Assembly: GCF_020535405.1 (NCBI RefSeq)
Contig: NZ_CP085036.1
Location: forward strand, 1,426,001-1,490,000
Origin: Antiquaquibacter oligotrophicus
GTDB taxonomy: Bacteria; Actinomycetota; Actinomycetes; Actinomycetales; Microbacteriaceae
Direction of reading: 5' to 3'
DNA length: 64,000 nt
Below the pieces are notes generated by a model that was not told where the DNA came from, did not search any database, and was given only the letters and a program-made list of their open reading frames with translations. Shown here one piece after another: positions 13,859 to 22,865 of this stretch (its first letter is position 1; each line of letters opens with the position of its first letter). Both the position numbers and the translations under genes were made by a program.

Positions 13859-15289
13859 CTAGTTTCCGCGGGTTCGGTACCACTCCACGAGGCGTCGTTC
13901 GGCTTCGTCCGGCCCGAGCGGCCCCTCGTCGAGCCGCAGGTCGAGAAGGAACTTGTACGCCTCCCCCACCTCGCGCCCGGGCGTGAGCCCCAGGATGCGC
14001 ATGATCTCGTCACCGTTGAGATCTGGCCGCACGGCGGCGATACCTTCGGCCTCCTGAATGGCGGCGATGCGCTCTTCGAGGTCGTCGTAGGCGAAGGAGA
14101 GCCGGTCGGCCTTGCGCACGTTGCGTGTGGTGACGTCGGCGCGCGTGAGGATGTGGAGTCGTTCGAGCTGGTCGCCGGCGTCGCGGACGTAGCGACGCAC
14201 GGCAGAGTCGGTCCATGCGCCGTCGGTGTACCCGAAGAATCGCAGGTGGAGTTCGACGAGGCGAGCGACCGAGGAGATCGTGTCGCTCGGCATCCTGAGT
14301 GCCTTGAGTCGCTTCGATGCGAGTTTGGCGCCAACGACGTCGTGGTGGTGGAAGGTCACGACGCCGCCGGATTCGATGCGCCGGGTTGCGGGCTTCCCGA
14401 TGTCGTGCAGGAGCGCCGCCCACCGCAGCACGAGGTCGGGGGACTCGATGCCCGGCCGAGCTTTCTCGAGCTCGATCGCCTGACGCACCACGGTGAGGGT
14501 GTGCTCGTAGACGTCTTTGTGGTGTGCATGCTCGTCGCGTTCGAGCCGCAGGGCAGGAACTTCGGGCAGCACGAGCTGGGCGAGCCCCGTGTCGACAAGC
14601 AACCGGATGCCCGGCACCGGGTCATCGGTGAGCATGAGCTTCGACAGCTCATCGCTCACACGCTCCACACTCACGATCTCGATGCGCGGAGCGAGCTCCG
14701 CCATCGCACGCTGCGTGTCCGGGGCTACCGTGAAACCGAGCTGCGACGTGAATCGGGCTGCGCGCATCATGCGCAGCGGGTCATCGCCGAAGGAGATCTC
14801 GGGTGCTCCGGGTGTGGCGATGGTGCCCTCGAGTAGGTGCTCGACTCCACCCCACGGGTCAACGAGTTTGCGCGCCGGGAGGGCCAGAGCCATCGCGTTG
14901 ACGGTGAAGTCGCGTCGTTCGAGGTCGGCCTCGAGGCTGTCGCCGAACTCGACACTGGGTTTGCGGGTTGTTCCGTCGTAGGAGTCCGCCCGGTAAGTGG
15001 TGATCTCGACGGACTGACCGTGCACACGCGCCGCGATGGTGCCGAAGTCGCGGCCGACGTCCCATACGGCGTCGGCGAGCGGGGCGACGATCGCGAGGAT
15101 GTCGTCGGGGCGGGCATCCGTTGTGAAGTCGAGATCCCCGGAGCTTCGGCCGAGGAACGCGTCGCGCACCGAACCGCCCACGAGAGCGAGCTCGTGACCT
15201 GCGGCGGAGAACGCCTCGGCCAGACGCGCTACCGGGGTCGAGTCGGCGATCGCGTCGAGGCGCTGGATCGCGGCGGCGACACTCTGCAT
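13859..15289 (-). CDS. cca: CCA tRNA nucleotidyltransferase
   Basis: 476 residues from the ATG at 15289; the longer open frame upstream reads into the divergent DUF6049 gene and is not coding. The head domain has the class II signature LVGGSVRDAFLGRSSGDLDF with the catalytic DxD, RRDFTVNAMAL and the RMMRAARFTSQLGF flexible loop. The C-terminal part carries an HD domain (LLHDIGKPATR), as in many actinobacterial members. It adds or repairs the CCA end of tRNAs. Its place beside DUF6049 and murJ is typical of actinobacterial origin regions. Confidence 0.93.
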   Translation of the reverse strand: MQSVAAAIQRLDAIADSTPVARLAEAFSAAGHELALVGGSVRDAFLGRSSGDLDFTTDARPDDILAIVAPLADAVWDVGRDFGTIAARVHGQSVEITTYRADSYDGTTRKPSVEFGDSLEADLERRDFTVNAMALALPARKLVDPWGGVEHLLEGTIATPGAPEISFGDDPLRMMRAARFTSQLGFTVAPDTQRAMAELAPRIEIVSVERVSDELSKLMLTDDPVPGIRLLVDTGLAQLVLPEVPALRLERDEHAHHKDVYEHTLTVVRQAIELEKARPGIESPDLVLRWAALLHDIGKPATRRIESGGVVTFHHHDVVGAKLASKRLKALRMPSDTISSVARLVELHLRFFGYTDGAWTDSAVRRYVRDAGDQLERLHILTRADVTTRNVRKADRLSFAYDDLEERIAAIQEAEGIAAVRPDLNGDEIMRILGLTPGREVGEAYKFLLDLRLDEGPLGPDEAERRLVEWYRTRGN

Positions 15290-15357
15290 GATGCTCAAGC
15301 TTGGCACACACGCTGCGCGGGCGAACGGTGATCCCGGGCCTCTCAGAATGGAACGAA

Positions 15358-15363
15358 TAGACT
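15358..15363 (+). promoter_or_regulatory. -10 box of a leaderless promoter for the DUF6049 gene
   Basis: TAGACT ends 7 nt before the ATG at 15371, and no ribosome-binding site is present, so transcription is expected to begin at the start codon. Confidence 0.5.
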
Positions 15364-15370
15364 TTCCGCC

Positions 15371-17035
15371 ATGGTGGGCGCGCGGATCATCCGGGGTGCC
15401 GCGGTTCTTCTCCTCGCCCTCGGGGTCAGTGCCGTGGGCCTGCCCGCGACGACGGCGCACGCAGCGGAAGGTGATCCGGTTCCGCTCGCGGTCATCGTTC
15501 CGATCGTGGCACCCGCGAGCGAAACCGGACTCATCGATGCCGAACGCCTCGAGGAGTACACGAGCGTCGGCGGTGAGCTTTCCCGTCAGCTCGATGCGGC
15601 GATTGGCCGCCCGGTGACCTTGGCGATCGACCCGCGTGTTCTCGTGTCGATCCGCGTGCTCGGAACATCGGCACCGGCGTCGGCCACCCAATGGCTCGAC
15701 CGTCTCCGAGGTGCCGTCAACGAGAGCTTCCTCCTCACCTACGCGGACTCCGACGTGACACTCGGCACCCAGTCCGGCAGCCCCGTTGTGCTCGAGCCGC
15801 AGAACTTCGACTTCGCCATCGACTCCGCGCTGTTCGGCCCGGCGAATCCATCGCCGACCGGCACACCGACACCCGAACCCACGGACGCGCCGACTCCCGC
15901 GCTGCCCACCACCGCCGAACTGCTCGCGTGGGACAGCGACTTCCCCGGTCTGATCTGGCCACGCGCCGGAACGGTCGCCGCCTCAGACCTCGCTGCCTTC
16001 ACCGCGAGCGGATACAACACCGCAATGCTGTCGTCGGGTCAGGTCGCCCGGCCCGAGGCGACGGGGCCCTCGGTCCTCGTCGGGGACCTCCCCGCGATCG
16101 TCACCGACGACGCCGTGAGCGCGGCACTGGCCACCGCCGCCAACACGTCCACCCCGGCGGGACTGCAGCCCGCGATATCCAGCCTCGACGCGGCCATCGC
16201 CGCGGCGGGAAGCCCCAGCACGGGCCCCGTGAGTGTTGTCGCCTCGTTCGAGCGGAGTGTGCCGAGAGCGGGGACGAACACGTCGAGCACCCTCGCGGCA
16301 CTCCAGTCGGCGGCATCCGTGCGGCTTGTTCCGCTCAGTGTCGCTCTCGAGGGCGAGCCCCGGCAGGCCGATCTCATCGAGGGAGCTCAGGATGCCGAGC
16401 GTCTCGCCGAGGGAGAGCGACTGTTGCTCGCCGAGGGTGCGGAGGCGCGCTTCGCGACCATCGTCGAGGACTCGACGTCGGTCACCGCACCCCGGCGGCT
16501 CCGTGTGCTCGCGCTCATGTCGAACGCGTGGATCACGAACACCCCGGAGTGGTCGGATGCCGTACTGAACTACCTGTCGAGCTCGGAGGATCTTCGCGCC
16601 GCCGTCGGGATCGTCACGACGAGTCCGTTCACGCTCGTCGCCGATAACGGGGCGCTCCCCATCCCCGTGAGCAATTCGCTGAGCGTGCCCGTTCGTGTGT
16701 TTCTCACCGTCAGGCCACTCACGGCGCAGCTCGCCGTCTCGGAGTCTCTCGTCGAGGTGGTCATCGAGCCCAATGCCCAGGGCCTCGCGCGGGTGCCCGT
16801 CCAGGCGATCTCGAACGGGAGCGTGCAGGTCGTCATGACGCTGAGCAGTGCATCCGGCGCACAGATCGGCCAGCCCGCGACCACGGAGATCAACGTTCAG
16901 GCGGGTTGGGAGACCCCGATCGTGATTGTCATCGCGGTCATCGTTGTGCTCGTGTTCGCCGGCGGCATTGTGCGCAACATCGTGCGCCGGCGTCGCGGTC
17001 ACACCTCGACGGACGAAACCGCTACCGATGACTGA
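15371..17035 (+). CDS. DUF6049 family secreted/membrane protein
   Basis: 554 residues. An N-terminal signal peptide (about 1-33, ending ATTAHAAEG) is followed by a long extracellular region with a Pro/Thr-rich linker near residue 165 (PSPTGTPTPEPTDAPTP). A single C-terminal transmembrane helix (about 518-538, IVIVIAVIVVLVFAGGIV) and a short basic tail RNIVRRRRG anchor it. The family has no known biochemical role but is regularly encoded directly before murJ in actinobacteria, which hints at a cell-envelope function. It overlaps murJ by 8 bases. Confidence 0.82.
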   Translation: MVGARIIRGAAVLLLALGVSAVGLPATTAHAAEGDPVPLAVIVPIVAPASETGLIDAERLEEYTSVGGELSRQLDAAIGRPVTLAIDPRVLVSIRVLGTSAPASATQWLDRLRGAVNESFLLTYADSDVTLGTQSGSPVVLEPQNFDFAIDSALFGPANPSPTGTPTPEPTDAPTPALPTTAELLAWDSDFPGLIWPRAGTVAASDLAAFTASGYNTAMLSSGQVARPEATGPSVLVGDLPAIVTDDAVSAALATAANTSTPAGLQPAISSLDAAIAAAGSPSTGPVSVVASFERSVPRAGTNTSSTLAALQSAASVRLVPLSVALEGEPRQADLIEGAQDAERLAEGERLLLAEGAEARFATIVEDSTSVTAPRRLRVLALMSNAWITNTPEWSDAVLNYLSSSEDLRAAVGIVTTSPFTLVADNGALPIPVSNSLSVPVRVFLTVRPLTAQLAVSESLVEVVIEPNAQGLARVPVQAISNGSVQVVMTLSSASGAQIGQPATTEINVQAGWETPIVIVIAVIVVLVFAGGIVRNIVRRRRGHTSTDETATDD

Positions 17036-18668
17036 GGCTGGGCGCGGAGGCATCGGTAGGGCGAGTGCTCTACTCGCGTCGGGCACGATCGTCTCCAGGA
17101 TCCTCGGCTTCGTCAACGCCATCGTGCTCGCGGGGGCGATCGGGTACATCGGCGCAGCAGCCGACGGCTTCACGCTGGCCACCCAAATCCCCAACAGCAT
17201 CTACGCCCTCATCGCCGGTGGTCTCCTGAGTGCTGTGCTCGTGCCGCAAGTGGTGCGCGCGGCGACCCACGAAGATGGCGGGCAACTCTTCATCAACCGA
17301 CTCGTCACCCTCGGTGTTGTCGTTTTTCTCCTGGTCACCATCGCGGCAACCCTGTCAGCGCCGCTCCTCGTGAGCCTGTACGCGCAGTCCGGCGAACGCG
17401 GATTCAGCGGCGCCGGGATGCAGTTGGCCATCGCTCTCGCGTACTGGTGTCTGCCGCAGATCTTCTTCTATTCGCTCTACAGCCTGCTCGGGCAGGTACT
17501 CAACGCTCGGGGAATCTTCGGGCCGTTCACGTGGGCGCCCGCCCTCAACAACGTCATCGCGATCGCGGGCATCGCACTGTTCATCGTGCTGTTCGGACCG
17601 GACCCAGCCCATCGCGACGCCTCCGTGTGGACACCGACAATGATCGCGGTGCTCGGTGGTACGGCGACCCTCGGCATCGCAGCCCAAGCGCTCGTGTTGA
17701 CCCTGTTCTGGCGCAGGGCCGGCCTACGCTACCGCCCCAACTTCCGTTGGCGGGGGGTGGGGCTGGGTCGCACGGGCGCGGCCGCGGCGTGGGTCTTCGG
17801 CATGATCCTCATCACACAGCTCGCGGCGATCGTCGAAACCCGAGTGGCCACGCTTGCCACCGGCAGCGCATCCCTCGGCGCGCTCAAATACGCGTGGCTG
17901 ATCTTTATGCTCCCGCATTCGATCGTGACCGTCTCCATCGCCACCGCCTACTTCACACGCATGAGCGGTCACGCGCGCGACGGGCGGATCGACGAGGTCC
18001 GCAGCGACCTGTCCTCTGCGCTGCGCGTCATCCTGCTCATCATGGTGTTCGCGGCCGTGGCACTGGCCGCCGTCTCGGTGCCGTTCGCGGCCGTCTTCGG
18101 CGGAGACTTCGAGGATGTCAGCGCTCTCGGCCTCGTCATCGTGGCCTACCTCGTTGGGCTGATCCCCTTCACCGTGCTTTTCCTCCTCCAGCGCGTCTAT
18201 TACTCGCTCGACGACACCCGCACCGTGTTTTTCCTCCAGGTGCTGCAGTCCGCTCTGTTTGTTGTTGGCGTGCTGGCCGTTGCCGCCGCACCGACCTCGC
18301 TCATCGCCATCGGTATCGCCCTCGTCATGAGCGGCGCGAACGCGATTCAGACCGTCGTCGCATGGATGCTGCTGCGCAAGCGACTCGGAGGCCTCGACGG
18401 TCGTCGCATCATCCTGCGTGGGCTCCAGTACCTCGTCGCCGCCCTCGTGTCCGGCGGAATCGGCGCCCTCCTGGTACTCGCGCTCGGCGGCTACACGGAG
18501 GGTGGGTTCGGATCGTCGAGTCGGCTCGGTGGCATCCTCACCATGGCCGGCGCCGGCGCCGCGATGGCGTTGGTGTACCTCGGCATCCTGTGGGTGATCC
18601 GCAATCCCGAGCTGAGGTCTCTCGTGCAACCCATCCGTTCCCGTTTCGGTCGCGAATCCCAGGAATAG
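17028..18668 (+). CDS. murJ: Lipid II flippase, MurJ/MviN family
   Basis: 546 residues with about 14 hydrophobic helices. The N-terminal helix begins ASALLASGTIVSRILGFV, the conserved MviN start, and AADGFTLATQIPNSIYALI follows. MurJ moves lipid II across the cytoplasmic membrane for peptidoglycan synthesis. The ATG at 17028 is taken because it overlaps the DUF6049 stop and places the family start at residue 9; the open frame extends upstream without similarity. The intracellular pseudokinase tail known from some mycobacterial MurJ proteins is absent. Confidence 0.92.
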   Translation: MTEAGRGGIGRASALLASGTIVSRILGFVNAIVLAGAIGYIGAAADGFTLATQIPNSIYALIAGGLLSAVLVPQVVRAATHEDGGQLFINRLVTLGVVVFLLVTIAATLSAPLLVSLYAQSGERGFSGAGMQLAIALAYWCLPQIFFYSLYSLLGQVLNARGIFGPFTWAPALNNVIAIAGIALFIVLFGPDPAHRDASVWTPTMIAVLGGTATLGIAAQALVLTLFWRRAGLRYRPNFRWRGVGLGRTGAAAAWVFGMILITQLAAIVETRVATLATGSASLGALKYAWLIFMLPHSIVTVSIATAYFTRMSGHARDGRIDEVRSDLSSALRVILLIMVFAAVALAAVSVPFAAVFGGDFEDVSALGLVIVAYLVGLIPFTVLFLLQRVYYSLDDTRTVFFLQVLQSALFVVGVLAVAAAPTSLIAIGIALVMSGANAIQTVVAWMLLRKRLGGLDGRRIILRGLQYLVAALVSGGIGALLVLALGGYTEGGFGSSSRLGGILTMAGAGAAMALVYLGILWVIRNPELRSLVQPIRSRFGRESQE

Positions 18669-18720
18669 CCAGTCACTACGATGTGTTGTACCGGTCGAAC
18701 CAACTGAGGAGTCGCACGTC

Positions 18721-19671
18721 ATGCGCCAACTGATCATCATCGGATCGGGCCCCGCCGGGTACACCGCGGCGATCTACGCTGCCCGCGCAAACATGAACCC
18801 GCTCGTCATCGCGAGCTCGGTCGAGGCCGGCGGCGAACTGATGAAGACGACCGAGGTCGAGAACTTCCCCGGCTTCCCCGAGGGTATCCAGGGCCCCGAG
18901 CTCATGTCCAAGATGCTTGCTCAGGCCGAGAAGTTCGGCACAGACGTCATCTACGACGACGTGGTGAAGCTCGAGCTGGATGGCGAGGTCAAGCGTGTTC
19001 ACCTCGGCAACGGCGACGTGGTCGAGGCGTTGGCCGTGATCTTCGCGACCGGCTCGGCCTACCGCAAGCTCGGAATCGAGGACGAAGCGCGACTGAGCGG
19101 CCTCGGAGTCTCGTGGTGCGCCACGTGTGACGGATTCTTCTTCCGCCAGAAGACGATCGCGGTCGTCGGCGGCGGTGACTCGGCGATGGAGGAGGCGACC
19201 TTCCTCACCAAGTTCGCCGACAAGGTCTACGTCGTCCACCGTAAGGACACCCTGCGCGCCTCCAAGACGATGCAGGACCGTGCCTTCGCCAACCCGAAGA
19301 TCGAGTTCCTCTGGAACAAGGAGGTCAAGCACATCTACGGTGACCAGCTCGTCACCGGTGTTGGCCTCGTCGACACGCAGGATGGCTCGGAGACCACCAT
19401 CGACCTGAGCGGACTGTTCGTCGCCATCGGCGCCGACCCGCGCACGCACCTCGTGCACGGCCAGCTCGATCTCAACCCGGACGGAACGATCGCGGTGCAC
19501 GGGCGCTCGTCGCGCACGAACATCCCGGGCGTCTTCGCTGCGGGGGATGTGATCGACCCGACGTACCGCCAGGCGGTCACCGCCGCGGCATCCGGAACGG
19601 TCGCCGCCCTCGATGCCGAGCACTACATCGCCGCTCTGCCCACCGACAAGCTCGCCCTCGCTGCCGTCTAG
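18721..19671 (+). CDS. trxB: Thioredoxin-disulfide reductase
   Basis: 316 residues. The FAD-binding start is IIGSGPAGYTAAIYAARA, the redox-active pair is WCATCDGFF near residue 136, the NADPH motif is VVGGGDSAMEEA, and the C-terminal FAD motif is GVFAAGDVIDPTYRQAVTAA. It reduces thioredoxin with NADPH. The substrate, trxA, lies 37 bases downstream in the same operon. Confidence 0.97.
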   Translation: MRQLIIIGSGPAGYTAAIYAARANMNPLVIASSVEAGGELMKTTEVENFPGFPEGIQGPELMSKMLAQAEKFGTDVIYDDVVKLELDGEVKRVHLGNGDVVEALAVIFATGSAYRKLGIEDEARLSGLGVSWCATCDGFFFRQKTIAVVGGGDSAMEEATFLTKFADKVYVVHRKDTLRASKTMQDRAFANPKIEFLWNKEVKHIYGDQLVTGVGLVDTQDGSETTIDLSGLFVAIGADPRTHLVHGQLDLNPDGTIAVHGRSSRTNIPGVFAAGDVIDPTYRQAVTAAASGTVAALDAEHYIAALPTDKLALAAV

Positions 19672-19708
19672 GCCGAGCCAGAAACCTCTCAAGAAAAGGA
19701 AGAACACA

Positions 19709-20035
19709 ATGTCCAACGCCAAGGATGTCACCGACGCGACTTTCGCGGACGAGGTGCTCAACTCATCCGACACGATCATGGTCGACTTCTGGGCTGAGTG
19801 GTGTGGCCCGTGTCGCGCCGTCTCGCCGATCCTCGACCAGATCGCCGCGGAGAACCCCGACAAGCTCAAGATCGTCAAGCTCAACGTCGACGACAACCCG
19901 CAGATGGCGATGAAGTACCAGATCACCTCGATTCCCGCGATGAAGGTCTTCCGCGGTGGAGAGGTCGTCAAGACCGTCATCGGCGCAAAGCCGAAGCCGG
20001 CCCTCGAGGCCGACCTCGCGGAGTTCCTGGCGTAA
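19709..20035 (+). CDS. trxA: Thioredoxin
   Basis: 108 residues with the canonical active site WAEWCGPCRAVSP and the cis-proline region ITSIPAMKVFRGGE. The ATG at 19709 is preceded by aaaggaag. It is the disulfide-reducing partner of the TrxB encoded just upstream. A strong terminator hairpin lies 36 bases after the stop. Confidence 0.97.
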   Translation: MSNAKDVTDATFADEVLNSSDTIMVDFWAEWCGPCRAVSPILDQIAAENPDKLKIVKLNVDDNPQMAMKYQITSIPAMKVFRGGEVVKTVIGAKPKPALEADLAEFLA

Positions 20036-20071
20036 GCCTCCGTTTCTCGCGAGCCAATCTTCAAGCACTGG

Positions 20072-20101
20072 CCCCGTCTCTCCCCGGAGAGGCGGGGTTT
20101 T
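20072..20101 (+). terminator. Rho-independent terminator after trxA
   Basis: ccccgtctctcc and ggagaggcgggg (20072-20097) form a near-perfect GC-rich stem followed by tttt. Confidence 0.88.
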
Positions 20102-20148
20102 GTGTTTTCCCTGGATATCCTTGAATCTTCGCGACTGAAGGACAGCGC

Positions 20149-21453
20149 ATGAGCACTCAGGGCAACAACCTCGACCCGTGGTACACCCACTACGCGGACC
20201 GCACAGCCGGCCTCGCCGCCTCCGAGGTCCGTGCACTGTTTGCCGTCGCCTCGCGCCCCGAGGTCGTCTCCCTCGCGGGAGGTATGCCGTTCGTCTCGGC
20301 ACTTCCACAAGAGCTCATCGCCGGCGCGTTCGAGCGCACGATGCGCGACTATGGCCCAACTGCACTCCAGTACGGATCAGGCCAGGGGATGCCCGCCCTC
20401 CGCGAGCACATCCTCGAGGTCATGGCACTCGAAGGCATCCGCGGTGGCGTCGACGACGTCGTTGTGACCACCGGCTCGCAGCACGCGCTCGAGCTGGTCA
20501 CCAAACTTTTCATCAACCCGGGTGATGTCGTCATCGCCGAAGCGCCGAGTTATGTGACGGCGCTGACGGTCTTTAAATCGTTCCAGGCGCACGTGAATCA
20601 TGTGGTGACCGACGAGCACGGACTCATCCCCGAGGCACTTGAGGAGGCCATCGCCGCGCTTCGCGCCGAGGGTCGCACCATCAAGTTCCTGTACACGGTT
20701 CCCACCTTCGGCAACCCGTCCGGTGTCACGATGTCGTGGGAGCGCCGCCTCCGGGTGCTCGAGATCTGCCGGGCCAACAACATCCTGGTTCTCGAGGACA
20801 ATCCCTACGGGCTCCTGTACTTTGGTGCGCCTGCCCCGCACGCCATGCGGTCGGTGGAAGAAGACGGGGTGATCTACCTCGGCACCTTCTCCAAGACCCT
20901 GGCACCCGGGTTCCGCCTCGGATGGGTGCTCGCGCCCCACGCTATTCGAGAAAAGCTCATTCTTGCGAACGAGGCGGCGGTGCTCTCCCCCAGTTCCTTC
21001 ACGCAGCACGTCGTGAGCGAATACCTCGACGAGGCCGACTGGAAGGGCCAGATCGACACCTTCCGCGGCGTCTACCGCGAGCGACGGGATGCCATGCTCC
21101 TCGCTCTCGACGACTACCTGCCCGATCTGTCCTGGACCCACCCGGACGGCGGTTTCTACGTCTGGGTGACGTTGCCCGACAACCTGGACTCCAAGTCGAT
21201 GCTCCCCCGCGCGGTCAAAGAACTTGTCGCTTACACCCCGGGTACGGCTTTTTACGCCGACGGAAACGGGCGCACGAACATCCGGTTGTCGTTCTGCTAC
21301 CCCACCCCGGAGTTCATCAGGGAGGGCATCCGCCGGCTCTCCACCGTCATCAACGGCGAACTCGAGCTGCTCACGACGTTTTCGCAGACCGCGCCGCTCA
21401 GCGTGAGCCTGCCCGACGACACCATCATCAGTCCGCCCGCCAACCTCGGCTAA
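20149..21453 (+). CDS. PLP-dependent aminotransferase, class I/II (2-aminoadipate/LysN-like group)
   Basis: 434 residues. Family blocks are SLAGGMPFVSALP, LQYGSGQGMPALREHI, VTTGSQHALELV and FGNPSGVTMS, and the PLP-binding lysine lies in YLGTFSKTLAPGFRLGW. This is the fold-type I subgroup of 2-aminoadipate and aromatic aminotransferases related to the MocR effector domain, but no winged helix is present. The C-terminal 35 residues extend beyond the fold. It is followed at 6 bases by a D-Ala-D-Ala-ligase-like gene, so the two are probably cotranscribed. The substrate is not clear from sequence. Confidence 0.85.
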   Translation: MSTQGNNLDPWYTHYADRTAGLAASEVRALFAVASRPEVVSLAGGMPFVSALPQELIAGAFERTMRDYGPTALQYGSGQGMPALREHILEVMALEGIRGGVDDVVVTTGSQHALELVTKLFINPGDVVIAEAPSYVTALTVFKSFQAHVNHVVTDEHGLIPEALEEAIAALRAEGRTIKFLYTVPTFGNPSGVTMSWERRLRVLEICRANNILVLEDNPYGLLYFGAPAPHAMRSVEEDGVIYLGTFSKTLAPGFRLGWVLAPHAIREKLILANEAAVLSPSSFTQHVVSEYLDEADWKGQIDTFRGVYRERRDAMLLALDDYLPDLSWTHPDGGFYVWVTLPDNLDSKSMLPRAVKELVAYTPGTAFYADGNGRTNIRLSFCYPTPEFIREGIRRLSTVINGELELLTTFSQTAPLSVSLPDDTIISPPANLG

Positions 21454-21459
21454 GGTCCC

Positions 21460-22410
21460 ATGTCCCCACGCATTCTTGTTCTCGCCGGCGGTATCTCCCA
21501 CGAAAGGGACGTTTCGCTTCGCTCCGGGCGCCGCGTAGCTGACAGCCTCGCCGAACACGGCCTGAGCGTTGAGCTCCGCGATCCCGATGCCACCCTTCTC
21601 CACTACTTGCGCGAGACGCGACCCGACGTCGTGTGGCCCGCTCTGCACGGTGCCAGCGGTGAGGATGGCGCGCTCCGAGGGCTCCTGGATTTCATCGGTA
21701 TTCCGTACGTGGGTTCGCGCGCCGACGCCGCGCGGCTGGCGTGGGATAAACCGACCGCCAAGACACTCGTCGCGCGCGCCGGAGTGCGCACACCCGCCTC
21801 GATCGCGTTGTCGCGGGATGCTTTCCGTGAACTGGGAGCGCACAGCATCCTCGAAGAGATCTCCGACGAGTTCTCGGGACCGCTCGTCGTCAAGCCCGCT
21901 CAGGGCGGTTCGGCGCAGGGTGTGACGATGGTGGAGGACCGATCGCTACTCCCCCGCGCGATGGTCGACGCCTACACCTATTGCGACGTTGCGCTCATCG
22001 AACAGAAGATTTCGGGCACCGAGATCGCTGTCGGAGTCATCGATAACGGAGCGGGCCCCGTCGCTCTTCCCGCGGTCGAGATCGAACCGCTCTCCGGTGT
22101 GTACAGCTTCGAGGCGCGGTACAACGCCGGTGAGACGCGCTTCTATGTTCCGGCGCGCATCTCCGAGGATGTCGCGGCCCGAGCCATCGAGGCCGCCCTC
22201 GCCGCTCACGGGGCACTTGGCCTACGGCACATCTCTCGTGTTGATCTCATCATCGACGGCGCTGGAACCCCGTGGTTTCTCGAAGCCAACGTTCTTCCCG
22301 GCCTTACCGAAACGTCGATCCTCCCCCAAGCTCTCGAGGCGGCGGGACACGATCTCGGTTGGGTGTATCACGCACTCGCAGAAGCGGCGATCGCCGAGTC
22401 GAAGGGTTAG
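21460..22410 (+). CDS. D-alanine--D-alanine ligase family protein (ATP-grasp)
   Basis: 316 residues. The start RILVLAGGISHERDVSLRSG matches the Ddl N-terminal motif (GGxSxEREVSxxS), WPALHGASGEDGALRGLLD is the HGxxGEDG block, and FLEANVLPGLTETSILPQ is the metal-binding ATP-grasp end (Ddl: xxNTxPGxTxxSLxP). The expected Asn is present, with V in place of T. The protein is close to Ddl length, but it is linked to an aminotransferase rather than to mur genes, so it may ligate another amino acid. Peptide-bond ligation with ATP is the safe prediction. Confidence 0.8.
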   Translation: MSPRILVLAGGISHERDVSLRSGRRVADSLAEHGLSVELRDPDATLLHYLRETRPDVVWPALHGASGEDGALRGLLDFIGIPYVGSRADAARLAWDKPTAKTLVARAGVRTPASIALSRDAFRELGAHSILEEISDEFSGPLVVKPAQGGSAQGVTMVEDRSLLPRAMVDAYTYCDVALIEQKISGTEIAVGVIDNGAGPVALPAVEIEPLSGVYSFEARYNAGETRFYVPARISEDVAARAIEAALAAHGALGLRHISRVDLIIDGAGTPWFLEANVLPGLTETSILPQALEAAGHDLGWVYHALAEAAIAESKG

Positions 22411-22862
22411 AGCGCGAGAGTGTAGTAGACCGAGTTCGGGTCGTCGGTGTACTCCGCAAAAGGGCCAGTCACGGTGAACCCGTGCCGCTCGTAGAGGCGA
22501 CGAGCGGGTGCGAAGAAGTCCTCAGCGCCCGTCTCCAGGCTCACGCGCTCGTATCCCCGTTCTCGGGCGACGGTAATGAGGTGTGTGAGCAGCGCCGACG
22601 CATATCCTTTACCCCTCGCGCTTTCGATGAGTCGCATTGACTTGAGTTCTCCGTGGGCGGGACTCAGCTCGCTCATGGCACCGCACCCCACCACAACACC
22701 CTCGTCCCGCACCGAAAAGAAGGTCACGTGAGGGTCAGCGAGCTTTTCGGGAGGCAGAGCATGCACACTCTCGGGTGGCGACGTGGCAAACATGTCCCGA
22801 AGGTGGTCCTCGAGTAGCTGACGCACCGCCGGCGAGGTGGGGCTGTCGACAACGATCTCCAC
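22407..22862 (-). CDS. GNAT-family N-acetyltransferase
   Basis: 151 residues with the acetyl-CoA loop RGKGYASALLTHLI (R/Q-x-x-G-x-G/A) at about residue 82 and the downstream LETGAEDFFAPARRLYERHGF, which is typical of the PanZ/YhdJ-like small acetyltransferases. The acceptor is unknown. It starts with GTG 4 bases after the parB stop and so appears to be the last gene of the parA-parB unit. It converges with, and overlaps by 4 bases, the ligase gene. Confidence 0.8.
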   Translation of the reverse strand: MEIVVDSPTSPAVRQLLEDHLRDMFATSPPESVHALPPEKLADPHVTFFSVRDEGVVVGCGAMSELSPAHGELKSMRLIESARGKGYASALLTHLITVARERGYERVSLETGAEDFFAPARRLYERHGFTVTGPFAEYTDDPNSVYYTLAL

Positions 22863-22865
22863 GAT